A stretch of DNA of 41,405 nt. Origin: a virus. Each line of letters begins with the position of its first letter. The first letter of the stretch is position 1. This document shows, piece by piece, positions 7,341 through 15,230 of the stretch. The notes under the pieces are model-generated. The model had not been told where the DNA came from, ran no database searches, and saw only the letters and a program-made list of their open reading frames with translations. The DNA lies in IMG/VR virus record IMGVR_UViG_3300033146_002014, positions 1 to 41,405 of that record; one strand, 5' to 3'. Position numbers and translations under genes: made by a program.

Positions 7341-7350
7341 ATATTTATAA
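7341..7350 (+). promoter_or_regulatory. Late-type AT motif before 7380
   Basis: ATATTTATAA followed by a TATATAATA stretch, about 30 bases before the ATG at 7380. The rest of the 107-base gap 7273-7379 holds nothing I can name. Confidence 0.35.
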
Positions 7351-7379
7351 GTATATAATATTAACTAAATACTGTTAAA

Positions 7380-7709
7380 ATGGGAAACACTTCTTTCACA
7401 ATTAAAACAACTAAAGGTAAGTATAATTTTTTAGATAGAACTTACTTAAATTTAATCCTAGAGAACACAAAAATTGATGCAGACTTAGAACGATGGGAAA
7501 TTTATTCAATTATTATTGAAGAAGTAATTAAATTAAGTGGCTCAAAAGAATTTCAAAAAATAAAATATCAATTAACAGGTGATACAGACCCAAATGATGT
7601 TATGTTAGAGATTATTGATAATTACTCTGAAGATAGTGAATTATTAAGTAGTTTACGAAATATAATATTAGAATTTATTGATGAAGATTGGTTAAATCAA
7701 TTTTTTTAG
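7380..7709 (+). CDS. Hypothetical protein, paralogue of 6949 gene
   Basis: A 109-residue acidic protein with a short beta-like N-terminus (FTIKTTKGKYNF) and a helical C-terminal part related to the preceding gene by the TDPNDVMLEII segment. No catalytic motif is seen. The duplication suggests a small family that this phage has expanded. Confidence 0.6.
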   Translation: MGNTSFTIKTTKGKYNFLDRTYLNLILENTKIDADLERWEIYSIIIEEVIKLSGSKEFQKIKYQLTGDTDPNDVMLEIIDNYSEDSELLSSLRNIILEFIDEDWLNQFF

Positions 7710-7717
7710 AATATTAG

Positions 7718-7748
7718 TTGTTTAATTCATAAAAAAACTATATATTTG
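7718..7748 (+). promoter_or_regulatory. Bacteroidota-type promoter
   Basis: TTG at 7718-7720, 20 bases, TATATTTG at 7741-7748, leaving a short leader before the ATG at 7771. Confidence 0.75.
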
Positions 7749-7770
7749 TCTAAAATTAATTAAAGTTTTT

Positions 7771-9303
7771 ATGAGTGATAAACAATTAGTCAATAAAAAA
7801 GAGTTTAGAAAGCAAAATAAGACTGAAAGTCGGTTAGAATTTCTTGCTAGAAAATTTAATGTTTTTGAGACCCCAGTTGGTCTTGAGATGATTGAGTTGA
7901 ATAAACAGGAGTTGGAGATTGACCACTTAGCTGTCAGATTACAACCTATTTTTGATAATCAAACCATTAATATTGATAAACCGAAGGGGGAATTAATTGT
8001 CATTAAAAAGGTGTATCCGACAAAAATTCGTGGTGAAAGACCAAAAATTGAATATTTAATTAGTGAATTTGTTTTTACTAATATGGTAATTGCTGACCCG
8101 ACTGAAAATAAATCTAATGTTCAATGGATGTTACAAACATTTATGAATATTATAACCGAAAATGAAGAAGAAGGTATTAGATTTGTAACCGAGGATTTAG
8201 GTTTAGCCAATATTTATTTAGAACTTTTTGAGAAAAACAAAAAGAAAAAATTATTTAAAGAATGGGCTAATAAAAATGAATTCAGAAAATGGTCATTAAA
8301 TAATCGAAATAAAACTATTGAAGATTGGAATGAATTAAGATATAATCCATCTGATATTACTCAATATAAAAGTTTATCACAATTATTTGATGCTGTTGAC
8401 CCATTTAGAGAACGTTCACACTCTGATTTAGAAGACGCGATGAATAGATTTGTCCATATGGGTGAAGCTGTTATTGATTATCGAGATAGATTTTGGACTG
8501 TTTTCATACCCAAAACAAAATCAGCTAATTGTGTGATGGAAAATTTCGCTGGTTGGTGCACCGCTCAACCGAGTCAAGGTATGTTTGATAGTTATGTTGA
8601 GGGTAATCGAAAACCAGATGGTGAAAAGAGTGATATTTATGTCATAGTTAATAACAATTTATTTGAAGGGAAATCTGATGAGACATATCAAATCCATTTT
8701 GAGAGTAAACAGATTAAAGATAAGAATAATGGTGCAAATGTTGACTTATATGAATTAATATTTTCAAAACGTGGTGGTGAAGGTATTCACGAATACTTCC
8801 ATTCTGAGTTAGATAGGTTAGCTAGGATGAGTAAAAATGCTATTACTAATAATAAATACATCGACCAATTAATCGAATTTGGTTTCTCAGAAAGTTTATT
8901 TGATTATATCGATGAAGATGAAAATGTTATTAGTTTTCATGGTAATAAGAAAATACCAAAATTACCAGATTTAAGTAGGTTTAAAAAGTTAGACCAATTA
9001 ATGTTAATGAATGTGGGACTACGAGAAATCCACCCATCAGTCTTTAATAATGATAAATTAAATTTATTGGCATTATCAGATAATAAATTAACTGAATTAC
9101 CAAGTGGTATAGGTAAGTTGAAAAATTTAGATTTATTAAATATTAAAGGTAATCCAATTACTAAAGTATCTGATGATATTGCTGAACTGGATAAAAGTAG
9201 GGGTGGAAATCTTTATAGATTATCAGTAGATGTTAAGGATGTTGGTGAAGAAATATTCCTTAAACTAAGGGAATTGTTACCATCAGCAGTTGTTGATTCA
9301 TAA
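7771..9303 (+). CDS. Leucine-rich-repeat protein with GWCTA motif
   Basis: A 510-residue protein. The N-terminal 170 residues are charged and helical. The middle has a strongly marked segment with AGWCTAQPSQGMF, then strands around DIYVIVNNN and YQIHFESKQIKD, a combination I associate with uncharacterised phage proteins but cannot name. The C-terminal 100 residues carry three to four leucine-rich repeats (LDQLMLMNVGL, LNLLALSDNKL, LDLLNIKGNPI), usually a protein-binding surface. It has its own host-type promoter and a strong terminator, so it is a single-gene unit. No signal peptide is present, so it should act in the cytoplasm. Role unknown; binding a host protein through the LRR is a guess. 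Confidence 0.7.
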   Translation: MSDKQLVNKKEFRKQNKTESRLEFLARKFNVFETPVGLEMIELNKQELEIDHLAVRLQPIFDNQTINIDKPKGELIVIKKVYPTKIRGERPKIEYLISEFVFTNMVIADPTENKSNVQWMLQTFMNIITENEEEGIRFVTEDLGLANIYLELFEKNKKKKLFKEWANKNEFRKWSLNNRNKTIEDWNELRYNPSDITQYKSLSQLFDAVDPFRERSHSDLEDAMNRFVHMGEAVIDYRDRFWTVFIPKTKSANCVMENFAGWCTAQPSQGMFDSYVEGNRKPDGEKSDIYVIVNNNLFEGKSDETYQIHFESKQIKDKNNGANVDLYELIFSKRGGEGIHEYFHSELDRLARMSKNAITNNKYIDQLIEFGFSESLFDYIDEDENVISFHGNKKIPKLPDLSRFKKLDQLMLMNVGLREIHPSVFNNDKLNLLALSDNKLTELPSGIGKLKNLDLLNIKGNPITKVSDDIAELDKSRGGNLYRLSVDVKDVGEEIFLKLRELLPSAVVDS

Positions 9304-9313
9304 AAAGAAAAAC

Positions 9314-9346
9314 CCCCTTAATACTATTTACAATTAAGGGGTTTTT
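9314..9346 (+). terminator. Rho-independent terminator
   Basis: Nine-pair stem CCCCTTAAT / ATTAAGGGG (9314-9322, 9333-9341), then TTTTT. It closes the LRR gene. Confidence 0.85.
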
Positions 9347-9377
9347 AATAGTTAGTAGTAAAATAAAAAGAAAAATT

Positions 9378-9724
9378 ATGAAATGGTACAGAGCAAATAA
9401 TGGTCGAATAGATGTACCAATAGTTGAGTACATCGAAGAATTAATTAAACTTGAACGTGAACGTGGTTATAATGTTAGTGTTGCAATAGGTACTGACGCG
9501 CAAAAACGTGGGAAAAGACATAAGTTTGTTACAGTAATTGCTGTTATTACGGAAGGTAAAGGTGGTAAAATTGTTTATACGACTGATTACGATAAGAGTA
9601 AACTTTCTATGAATAGGTATTAGCTCAATCAGTTGGGTATATATTAGGTATGGGGTATGATTATAAAGTTAAACCAGATGCATATGCCAGCTCATATTGT
9701 GCTGATAGGATATCAAAACGATAA
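9378..9724 (+). pseudogene. Decayed DUF458 (YkuK-like) protein gene
   Basis: The first frame (9378-9623, 81 residues) has the DUF458/YkuK N-terminus: an IGTDAQKRG strand-turn, then FVTVIAVITEG and a KLSMN segment. Those proteins have an RNase H-like fold. The C-terminal family signature, VGYILGMGYDYKVKPDAYAS and a DRISK ending, appears from about 9629 to 9724 in a different frame. The middle, roughly 50-60 residues in intact proteins, is missing. So an internal deletion shifted the frame and removed the core. The N-terminal fragment could still be made, but not an active enzyme. No promoter of either class is evident; the region is flanked by terminators. Confidence 0.7.
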
Positions 9725-9728
9725 TTAA

Positions 9729-9760
9729 AAAAAAAAAGTACTAAATAGTACTTTTTTTTT
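9729..9760 (+). terminator. Bidirectional-looking terminator
   Basis: A run of A, stem GTACT / AGTAC with loop AAAT (core 9738-9751), then nine T. The A and T runs extend the stem to 14 pairs. Confidence 0.8.
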
Positions 9761-9788
9761 TATAATAAGTTACTTTAATTTTTTAATA

Positions 9789-9802
9789 CATATTTATATT
9801 AA
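9789..9802 (+). promoter_or_regulatory. Late-type AT motif before 9842
   Basis: CATATTTATATTAA, about 40 bases before the ATG at 9842. It resembles the late motif but sits further from the start than most copies. Confidence 0.35.
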
Positions 9803-9841
9803 GATGGGTTATCCAATAAAAAAATTAAATTTAAATTTATT

Positions 9842-10060
9842 ATGACAAAAAGTACTGAAAAAACACAAAAAGTGATTAAAATTCCAGAAACTAAATTAAT
9901 TGGAATTATTGAAAATATTGTTGTAGAAGCTGTAGCTGAAGAAAAGAAAAAATGGTTACGAGAACAAGCTGAAAAACAAAAAGGTTTAACTGAGTCTAAA
10001 ATAGATTCAATTGTTGAGGCTAAAGTGGCTGAAATTTTAGCTGCTAAGTTTAGTAAATAA
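9842..10060 (+). CDS. Small helical hypothetical protein
   Basis: A 72-residue, highly charged helical protein (Lys/Glu rich, with an EEKKKWLREQAEKQK stretch), probably a coiled coil. I do not recognise it. It is isolated between a strong terminator upstream and a hairpin terminator downstream, with a late-type motif in front, so it is likely a single-gene transcript. Confidence 0.6.
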   Translation: MTKSTEKTQKVIKIPETKLIGIIENIVVEAVAEEKKKWLREQAEKQKGLTESKIDSIVEAKVAEILAAKFSK

Positions 10061-10088
10061 AAACCTTAAAATATTAAATATCAAATAC

Positions 10089-10123
10089 TTGCTCGTGATA
10101 TTAATTTATCATGGGCAATTTTA
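10089..10123 (+). terminator. Hairpin terminator
   Basis: Eleven-pair stem (10089-10099 with 10108-10118, two G-U pairs) followed by TTTTATT. It closes the small helical gene. Confidence 0.65.
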
Positions 10124-10135
10124 TTGTCAAAAAAC

Positions 10136-10166
10136 TTGTTAAATTGAAAATTTAACCTTATATTTG
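10136..10166 (+). promoter_or_regulatory. Bacteroidota-type promoter
   Basis: TTG at 10136-10138, 20 bases, TATATTTG at 10159-10166, ahead of the transglycosylase gene. Confidence 0.75.
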
Positions 10167-10187
10167 TGTGAACAAAAATATGATTAT

Positions 10188-10982
10188 ATGACAAGACGTG
10201 ATATATTATTAGGTTCAATAATATTAATATTATTGATAACAACCTTCTTCAGTAGTAAAGAATCTCTGAATAAAAACGATATTATTGATACGATTTCAGA
10301 TGAAAACGATTCTTTAAAAATTCAATTAAATAATTTAAACGATTCGATTAATAATTTATCATCATCTTTAGTTAAAACTAAAACCGATAAATTCGAATTA
10401 GTATATAATAGATTTCACCATTTTAATCGAAATATTAACGATGTGACAGTTAATAAGTTTATTGAGGTGACAGATGAATTTAATTTAAACGAATCTGATA
10501 GATTATTTGATGTTTGCATTTCACAAATTTGTGTAGAATCTGGTGCGAAACAAAAAACAAAAACTGGTGAAGTACTAGAAAGTTCTGGGAATGCTATTGG
10601 TATTACTCAGATAGTTCCTACTACGGCACATCATTATCTTAGAAATATATTATCAAAAGAAGATTTTAAAATTTTTAAAGATTTAGGTGCAACTGATTTT
10701 AGTTTCATAAAAAAACAACCTAGATACTCCATGAATAGTAATGAAAGGGGGGTTATTAAAAAATGGTTAAGTAATGAAACTAATAATATAATTTTATGGG
10801 GTTATATTATGAGATATAATTTAAATCGTAATCATAGTAATATACCTAACACTTTATTAGCTTATAATCAAGGAAATGGGTTTTTACATGATTATATTAA
10901 AGATGGGTATCATCCAAGAAACCACATTTATGTTTTAATGGTTGAAGATACGATAAAGAAATTAAATGGTACAATTATTTAA
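10188..10982 (+). CDS. Membrane-anchored lytic transglycosylase (SLT-type)
   Basis: A 264-residue protein starting MTRRDILLG. The ATG at 10188 is preferred over the TTG at 10164, which lies inside the promoter's -7 box. One N-terminal transmembrane helix (about residues 7-22) anchors it with the rest in the periplasm. A coiled-coil linker follows (LKIQLNNLNDSINNLSSSL), then an SLT-type lysozyme domain: catalytic Glu117 in CVESGAK, GITQIVPTTA, and LLAYNQGNG near the end. Such enzymes cleave peptidoglycan between MurNAc and GlcNAc. Its host-type promoter could suggest expression outside the late class. It may be a lysis enzyme of signal-anchor type or a wall-remodelling factor. Its end overlaps the convergent minus gene by 4 bases. 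Confidence 0.82.
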   Translation: MTRRDILLGSIILILLITTFFSSKESLNKNDIIDTISDENDSLKIQLNNLNDSINNLSSSLVKTKTDKFELVYNRFHHFNRNINDVTVNKFIEVTDEFNLNESDRLFDVCISQICVESGAKQKTKTGEVLESSGNAIGITQIVPTTAHHYLRNILSKEDFKIFKDLGATDFSFIKKQPRYSMNSNERGVIKKWLSNETNNIILWGYIMRYNLNRNHSNIPNTLLAYNQGNGFLHDYIKDGYHPRNHIYVLMVEDTIKKLNGTII

Positions 10983-11596
10983 TGACCTCTTAATCTAATT
11001 AAATAATCATCATTTAACCTTTCGAAATATATCTTCTCCCAAAACACACCAGAAAAATTCATATTAACTACATTATTATTTGGTGATACAACCATTTTAT
11101 CAATTTTATTATTGGTATTCCATAATGAGTTTATCGCATCTTTAATAACTTGTATCCCCTTAAATTTATCATTTAAATTGATTTTAAGTATTTCAAATGC
11201 TGGGCTACCATTTAAATCAATTATTTGTACTAACATAGTACCAGCTAAATGGTCATTAGCATAAATTTTATAAGTTATATCTGAAGGTGTTTCATCAACA
11301 ACTTCTAGATTCTCATATTCGTATAATAACGATTGTAGTTTCTTTTGTATTACTTCAGATTGTAATTTCTTTTCCATATTAATTAAACCATTTTTACTAG
11401 AATAATAATCATAAAATTCAGCAACATGGTCCATAGCAATTTCTCTTGCTTTAGCTTTTGACGATGTATGTTCCATCTCAATTTTAGTACCGAGTTCAAT
11501 TTCTTGCTCAATAGTCCCAATAAATTGAGAGTGTTTTCTAGCGATATCTTCTGGTGTTAAATTATCAGCTTTCCCACCTTTAATTTGGTCCTTCAT
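10979..11596 (-). CDS. Hypothetical protein with DUF5661-like N-terminal motif
   Basis: A 205-residue protein. The N-terminal part has GTKIEMEHTSSKAKAREIAMDH, a helical motif I associate with DUF5661-like proteins of large phages. The C-terminal half looks alpha/beta (TYKIYANDHLAGTMLVQII, then NDKFKGIQVIKDAINSLW), a pattern seen in acetyltransferase-like folds, but no diagnostic acetyl-CoA loop is clear. It has a late-type motif directly upstream (11602-11619), so a virion role is possible. It is separate from the clpC-like gene, with a strong hairpin between. Confidence 0.5.
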   Translation of the reverse strand: MKDQIKGGKADNLTPEDIARKHSQFIGTIEQEIELGTKIEMEHTSSKAKAREIAMDHVAEFYDYYSSKNGLINMEKKLQSEVIQKKLQSLLYEYENLEVVDETPSDITYKIYANDHLAGTMLVQIIDLNGSPAFEILKINLNDKFKGIQVIKDAINSLWNTNNKIDKMVVSPNNNVVNMNFSGVFWEKIYFERLNDDYLIRLRGH

Positions 11597-11601
11597 AATT
11601 A

Positions 11602-11619
11602 GTATTTTATAATAAATAG
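11602..11619 (-). promoter_or_regulatory. Late-type AT motif (minus)
   Basis: CTATTTATTATAAAATAC on the minus strand, 5 bases before the ATG at 11596. This is a full match to the late-type motif. Confidence 0.55.
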
Positions 11620-11620
11620 T

Positions 11621-11648
11621 ATGGGGTCATGAAAAATCATGACCCCAT
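11621..11648 (-). terminator. Perfect 11-pair hairpin between two minus genes
   Basis: ATGGGGTCATG (11621-11631) pairs perfectly with CATGACCCCAT (11638-11648), loop of six. No clear T run follows on either strand. It lies after the clpC-like gene and touches the late motif of the next gene. It may be a terminator or an RNA-processing or stabilising structure. Confidence 0.6.
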
Positions 11649-11673
11649 CTAAAAAGCGTATATGAAAGATAAA

Positions 11674-14163
11674 TTAATTTGTTACTTTAACAACCATCTT
11701 TTCTTTAGTTTTACTATATGAGAATGTTAAAGTATCACCCTCTTTAGTTTCACCATTTAGGATAGTCTCAGCAATTTCATCTTCAATTAAATCTTGGATT
11801 GCTCTGGTTAGTGGTCTAGCACCATATTCTACATCGTAACCAACATCAGCTATTTTTTCAATTGCAGATTGTTTAAACTCTACTGTATAGTTGATATCCA
11901 ACATTCTAGTTTTAAGTTTTTTTAACTCTAACTTAATTATTTTGACAATATTATCTTTACTTAGTGTATTGAATATAATTGTGTCATCAATTCTATTTAA
12001 GAATTCTGGTGGGAATTTCTTTTTCAATGATTTTTGTAAAATCTCATGAATACGTTCCTCATTTTTACCAACACTAGCCTGTGTTTCAAAACCCATCCCA
12101 GAACCAAAATTATTTGCCTCTTGAACTCCAATATTAGAAGTCATTATAATTAAGGTATTTTTGAAGTTGACTTTTCTACCTAAACCATCGGTTAAATGAC
12201 CCTCATCCAATAACTGTAACAATGTTTTAAAAACATCTGGATGCGCTTTTTCTATTTCATCGAATAGTATTACTGAATAAGGTTTTCTTCTAACTTTTTC
12301 AGTTAATCTACCCCCTTCTTCGTAACCAACATATCCTGGAGGTGCCCCAATTAATTTAGAAACGGTATGACGCTCTTGATACTCCGACATATCAATTCTA
12401 ACTAAAGCGTCTTCATCATTGAATACTAATTTAGCTAACATCTTAGAAAGATATGTTTTACCAACACCAGTTGGGCCTAAGAAAATGAATGAACCAATCG
12501 GTTTTTTACCATCTTTAATACCCAGACGATTACGTTTTAATGCTTTAACTACTTTAGCAACAGCTTGGTCTTGACCAATTACCGAAGTTTTAACTTCAGA
12601 ATCCATACCAGTTAACTGACTAGTTTCTTTACTTGAAATTTTATTTAATGGAATTCCAGTAATCATTGATATTACTTCACCAACAACCTCTTCGTCAACA
12701 GTTGATATTTTGACATCGTTTTCTTCGTTCCAAGCTTTTTTCAATCGAGATATTTCGGTATCAACCTCTTTTTCTCTTTTACGAACTAAAGCTGCATTTT
12801 CATAATCTTGCTCTGCAACTAATCTAGTTTTTTCCTCAAGAATTTCATCTTTTTCTTTCTTTAAGTCAAGAATTTCTTGTGGTAATACAATATCAGAATT
12901 AGTCGATGCACCAGCTTCGTCCAAAATATCCAATGCTTTATCTGGCATAGCTCTATCGGTAATATAACGTTCAGCCAATTTTACACATTGTGTGATAGCT
13001 TCATCAGTATAAACACAATGATGATGTTCTTCATATCGACTTTTAACGTTCATTAAAATCTCATGAGTTTCCTCAATTGTAGTTTCTTCAATTAAAACTT
13101 GTTGAAAACGTCTAGTTAAAGCCGCATCTTTTTCAATATTTTCTCTAAATTCGTCTAACGTTGTAGCACCAATTAATTGAATTTCACCCCTAGCTAATGC
13201 TGGTTTGAAAATATTTGATGCATCCATAGACCCACTTGAATTTCCAGCACCAACCAAATTATGTAATTCATCGATGAATATAATTATATGTGGGTTTGCT
13301 ATTAATTCTTCTAATATCGCTTTCATTCGTTCTTCGAATTGGCCACGATATTTTGTACCAGCTACTACTGATGTCAAATCTAAGACATATATTTTTTTAC
13401 CTAATAAGTTTCTTGGCGCTAACCCACTATCAATTCTTTGGGCTAATCCCTCAACTACGGCAGTTTTACCAACACCAGCTTCACCAATAATAACTGGGTT
13501 ATTCTTTTTCTTACGTGATAAAATTTGTCCAATACGTCTTATCTCAACCTTTCTACCAACAATTGGGTCTAAACGATTTTCTTTTGCGGCTTGTGTCAAA
13601 TCAATACAGAAATTATCTAGTACTGGTGTTTTAGATTCTTTTTCTCTATCACTAGTACGTCTATTTTTAATTATATCATCTTCTTCATCGTCATGAAAAC
13701 CAGCACCATTGTTGGTTGGTGATAATTCGATAACTTTATCTTTAACATTTTCAAACGTTATACCGTATTCTTCAAGGTATTCCTTACTTTTAGTGTTTAT
13801 ACTAAAAATGCCTAACATTATGTGAATTACATCGGTTTCATCTGACCCTAATTGATTTGCTTCAACTTCAGCCATGTTTAAAACTTGCTTTGTAATTAAA
13901 GCTGGTGGTACCATTTTAGAATTAGTAGAATCCACTCTAGGGGTTAAATTAACCGTACTTAAGTAATCACTTAATTTGTTACTATACTCTATAATATCAA
14001 CACCCAATGATGTTAAAATTTGAGTAGCTGTTGAAGATTCATCTTCGACAATTGAAAACATAACATGTTCTGGTCTCAATTTAACATCATTATAGTTATT
14101 GGCTATAGAAATAGCATTTTGCATAACTTTTTTAGCACTATTTGAAATTTTATTACTTCCCAT
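11674..14163 (-). CDS. ClpC-like AAA+ protein unfoldase
   Basis: An 829-residue HSP100 protein. The N-domain (about 1-150) has the double Clp_N repeat. NBD1 has Walker A GEAGVGKT (about 227) and Walker B IIIFIDE. The middle region is short, with a UVR-like stretch EQDYENAALVRKREKEVD, which is ClpC-type rather than the long ClpB coiled coil. NBD2 has Walker A GPTGVGKT (about 563), GAPPGYVGYEEGG and Walker B VILFDEIEKA. A GMGFE segment in NBD2 sits where ClpC and ClpA carry the hydrophobic-Gly-Phe loop that docks ClpP. So it may work with host ClpP, as no clpP is visible here. It has its own host-type promoter. A full-length phage copy could redirect host proteolysis, remodel virion parts or clear defence proteins. 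Confidence 0.9.
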   Translation of the reverse strand: MGSNKISNSAKKVMQNAISIANNYNDVKLRPEHVMFSIVEDESSTATQILTSLGVDIIEYSNKLSDYLSTVNLTPRVDSTNSKMVPPALITKQVLNMAEVEANQLGSDETDVIHIMLGIFSINTKSKEYLEEYGITFENVKDKVIELSPTNNGAGFHDDEEDDIIKNRRTSDREKESKTPVLDNFCIDLTQAAKENRLDPIVGRKVEIRRIGQILSRKKKNNPVIIGEAGVGKTAVVEGLAQRIDSGLAPRNLLGKKIYVLDLTSVVAGTKYRGQFEERMKAILEELIANPHIIIFIDELHNLVGAGNSSGSMDASNIFKPALARGEIQLIGATTLDEFRENIEKDAALTRRFQQVLIEETTIEETHEILMNVKSRYEEHHHCVYTDEAITQCVKLAERYITDRAMPDKALDILDEAGASTNSDIVLPQEILDLKKEKDEILEEKTRLVAEQDYENAALVRKREKEVDTEISRLKKAWNEENDVKISTVDEEVVGEVISMITGIPLNKISSKETSQLTGMDSEVKTSVIGQDQAVAKVVKALKRNRLGIKDGKKPIGSFIFLGPTGVGKTYLSKMLAKLVFNDEDALVRIDMSEYQERHTVSKLIGAPPGYVGYEEGGRLTEKVRRKPYSVILFDEIEKAHPDVFKTLLQLLDEGHLTDGLGRKVNFKNTLIIMTSNIGVQEANNFGSGMGFETQASVGKNEERIHEILQKSLKKKFPPEFLNRIDDTIIFNTLSKDNIVKIIKLELKKLKTRMLDINYTVEFKQSAIEKIADVGYDVEYGARPLTRAIQDLIEDEIAETILNGETKEGDTLTFSYSKTKEKMVVKVTN

Positions 14164-14188
14164 ATCTAATTTTATATATTTAACACCA

Positions 14189-14219
14189 CAAATATAAGGT
14201 ATTTTTTTTTAATAAACAA
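14189..14219 (-). promoter_or_regulatory. Bacteroidota-type promoter (minus)
   Basis: On minus, TTG at 14217-14219, 20 bases, TATATTTG at 14189-14196, then a leader of about 25 bases to the clpC-like ATG. Confidence 0.75.
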
Positions 14220-14243
14220 GTGGATTTTGTAAAAAAAATGTTA

Positions 14244-14251
14244 TATTTTTG
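14244..14251 (+). promoter_or_regulatory. Bacteroidota-type -7 box
   Basis: TATTTTTG, 4 bases before the ATG at 14256. At the expected -33 place the sequence is TGG rather than TTG, so the upstream half is weak. Confidence 0.55.
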
Positions 14252-14255
14252 TTTT

Positions 14256-14696
14256 ATGATAAAGAAAAAGAAAAAAATAAACGAAGAAATCGTATGTTCA
14301 TACGACTCATCTAACATCTTAGCCTCTAAATACGAACCTAAATCTAAGAAGTTAACAATAACATTTAATCGTGGTACACAGTATCTTTATTTAGGTGTTG
14401 AACCTAATGAATATAAAGTATTCGAAGAAGCGAAAAGTCAAGGTGTTGAATTTAATAAGATAATTAAAATTAAAGATTTTGAAAAGCTTGGTGATGTTGA
14501 CCCAATAAAATTAGTTGAAGAGATTGAGAAGGGTGTAGTAGAAAAAACTGATTTAGATAAAGATGAAAAACAATTAGTTGTTGCTATGGAAAGTTTCTTA
14601 ATATTCCATAAAACTAAAAATACATTAGATATTGCTGAATTAACTGATTTAAAATATTTTTTAGATAAAGTTTTAGACCAAAAAAATAAAAAATAA
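14256..14696 (+). CDS. KTSC-domain protein
   Basis: A 146-residue protein with a KTSC domain at about residues 12-65: DSSNILASKYEP, then TITFNRGTQYLYLGV, an EYKVFEEAKSQG helix and FNKII. KTSC is a small domain of about 60 residues named from lysyl-tRNA synthetase tails and found in many phage and stand-alone proteins; its ligand is unclear. The rest is acidic and helical. I use the ATG at 14256, four bases after the -7 box; the TTG or GTG further up would lie in promoter sequence. The capsid-like gene starts directly after its stop. Confidence 0.75.
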   Translation: MIKKKKKINEEIVCSYDSSNILASKYEPKSKKLTITFNRGTQYLYLGVEPNEYKVFEEAKSQGVEFNKIIKIKDFEKLGDVDPIKLVEEIEKGVVEKTDLDKDEKQLVVAMESFLIFHKTKNTLDIAELTDLKYFLDKVLDQKNKK

Positions 14697-15230
14697 ATGG
14701 GTGTTCTAGGTTTACCTAATAAAGAAGATATTGATAGCCCATTTTCACTTATTTATGACGAACTCAATATAGAGGATTATTTAGTTGAGCTAGAATGGGA
14801 TTTTACATTAAACCATGTAGATGGGTGGAATGAAACCTTGATTACTAAAATTAATGAAGTTTCGGGTCATGTACATCATACCACACTTAGGGGTGGTGTT
14901 GATACGATTTATATCAACGAAGGTATACTATTCGTATTCCAATCTTTAATCGGTTTTAAAGATATGACACTTTATGGTCGATATTCAATCGTAATTGACA
15001 ATACATTAAGGCCAGATACTATTATTTGTGTACAGACACCGAACCCAGCTCTTGAAGATGCTGGGTTAATCGAAGTTGTTAATAAAGTGACGATGGACGG
15101 TGATATGATGAATGAGTTTACCTTTGAAATTTGTAAGAAAGATGATATTGATGACTTAAAATTAAAAAATCTAATTAAGAATACTAAAGGAATAATTAAA
15201 ATAAAAAATTTAAGTCAATGGGTGTATTAG
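14697..15230 (+). CDS. Truncated paralogue of the major capsid protein
   Basis: A 177-residue protein. Residues 44-67 (WNETLITKINEVSGHVHHTT then LRGG) align with residues 427-450 of this phage's capsid protein (WNQTLITKVNQISAQIHKST then LRGG). The following hydrophobic strand and TLYGRY (91-96) match TLNGRY (491-496) in the capsid protein. It therefore holds only a C-terminal part of the HK97-fold capsid core and lacks the N-terminal three quarters. The first 14 residues, MGVLGLPNKEDIDS, are not capsid-like but match the start of the next gene. It is co-transcribed with the KTSC gene from a host-type promoter. It cannot be a normal capsomer; a capsid-binding regulator, decoy or decayed duplicate are options. 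Confidence 0.75.
   Translation: MGVLGLPNKEDIDSPFSLIYDELNIEDYLVELEWDFTLNHVDGWNETLITKINEVSGHVHHTTLRGGVDTIYINEGILFVFQSLIGFKDMTLYGRYSIVIDNTLRPDTIICVQTPNPALEDAGLIEVVNKVTMDGDMMNEFTFEICKKDDIDDLKLKNLIKNTKGIIKIKNLSQWVY

Noticed and set aside
13205-13696. Open frame of 163 codons opposite the clpC-like gene
   Set aside because: It is antisense to conserved ClpC residues, has no promoter or family match and mirrors codon structure of the real gene.
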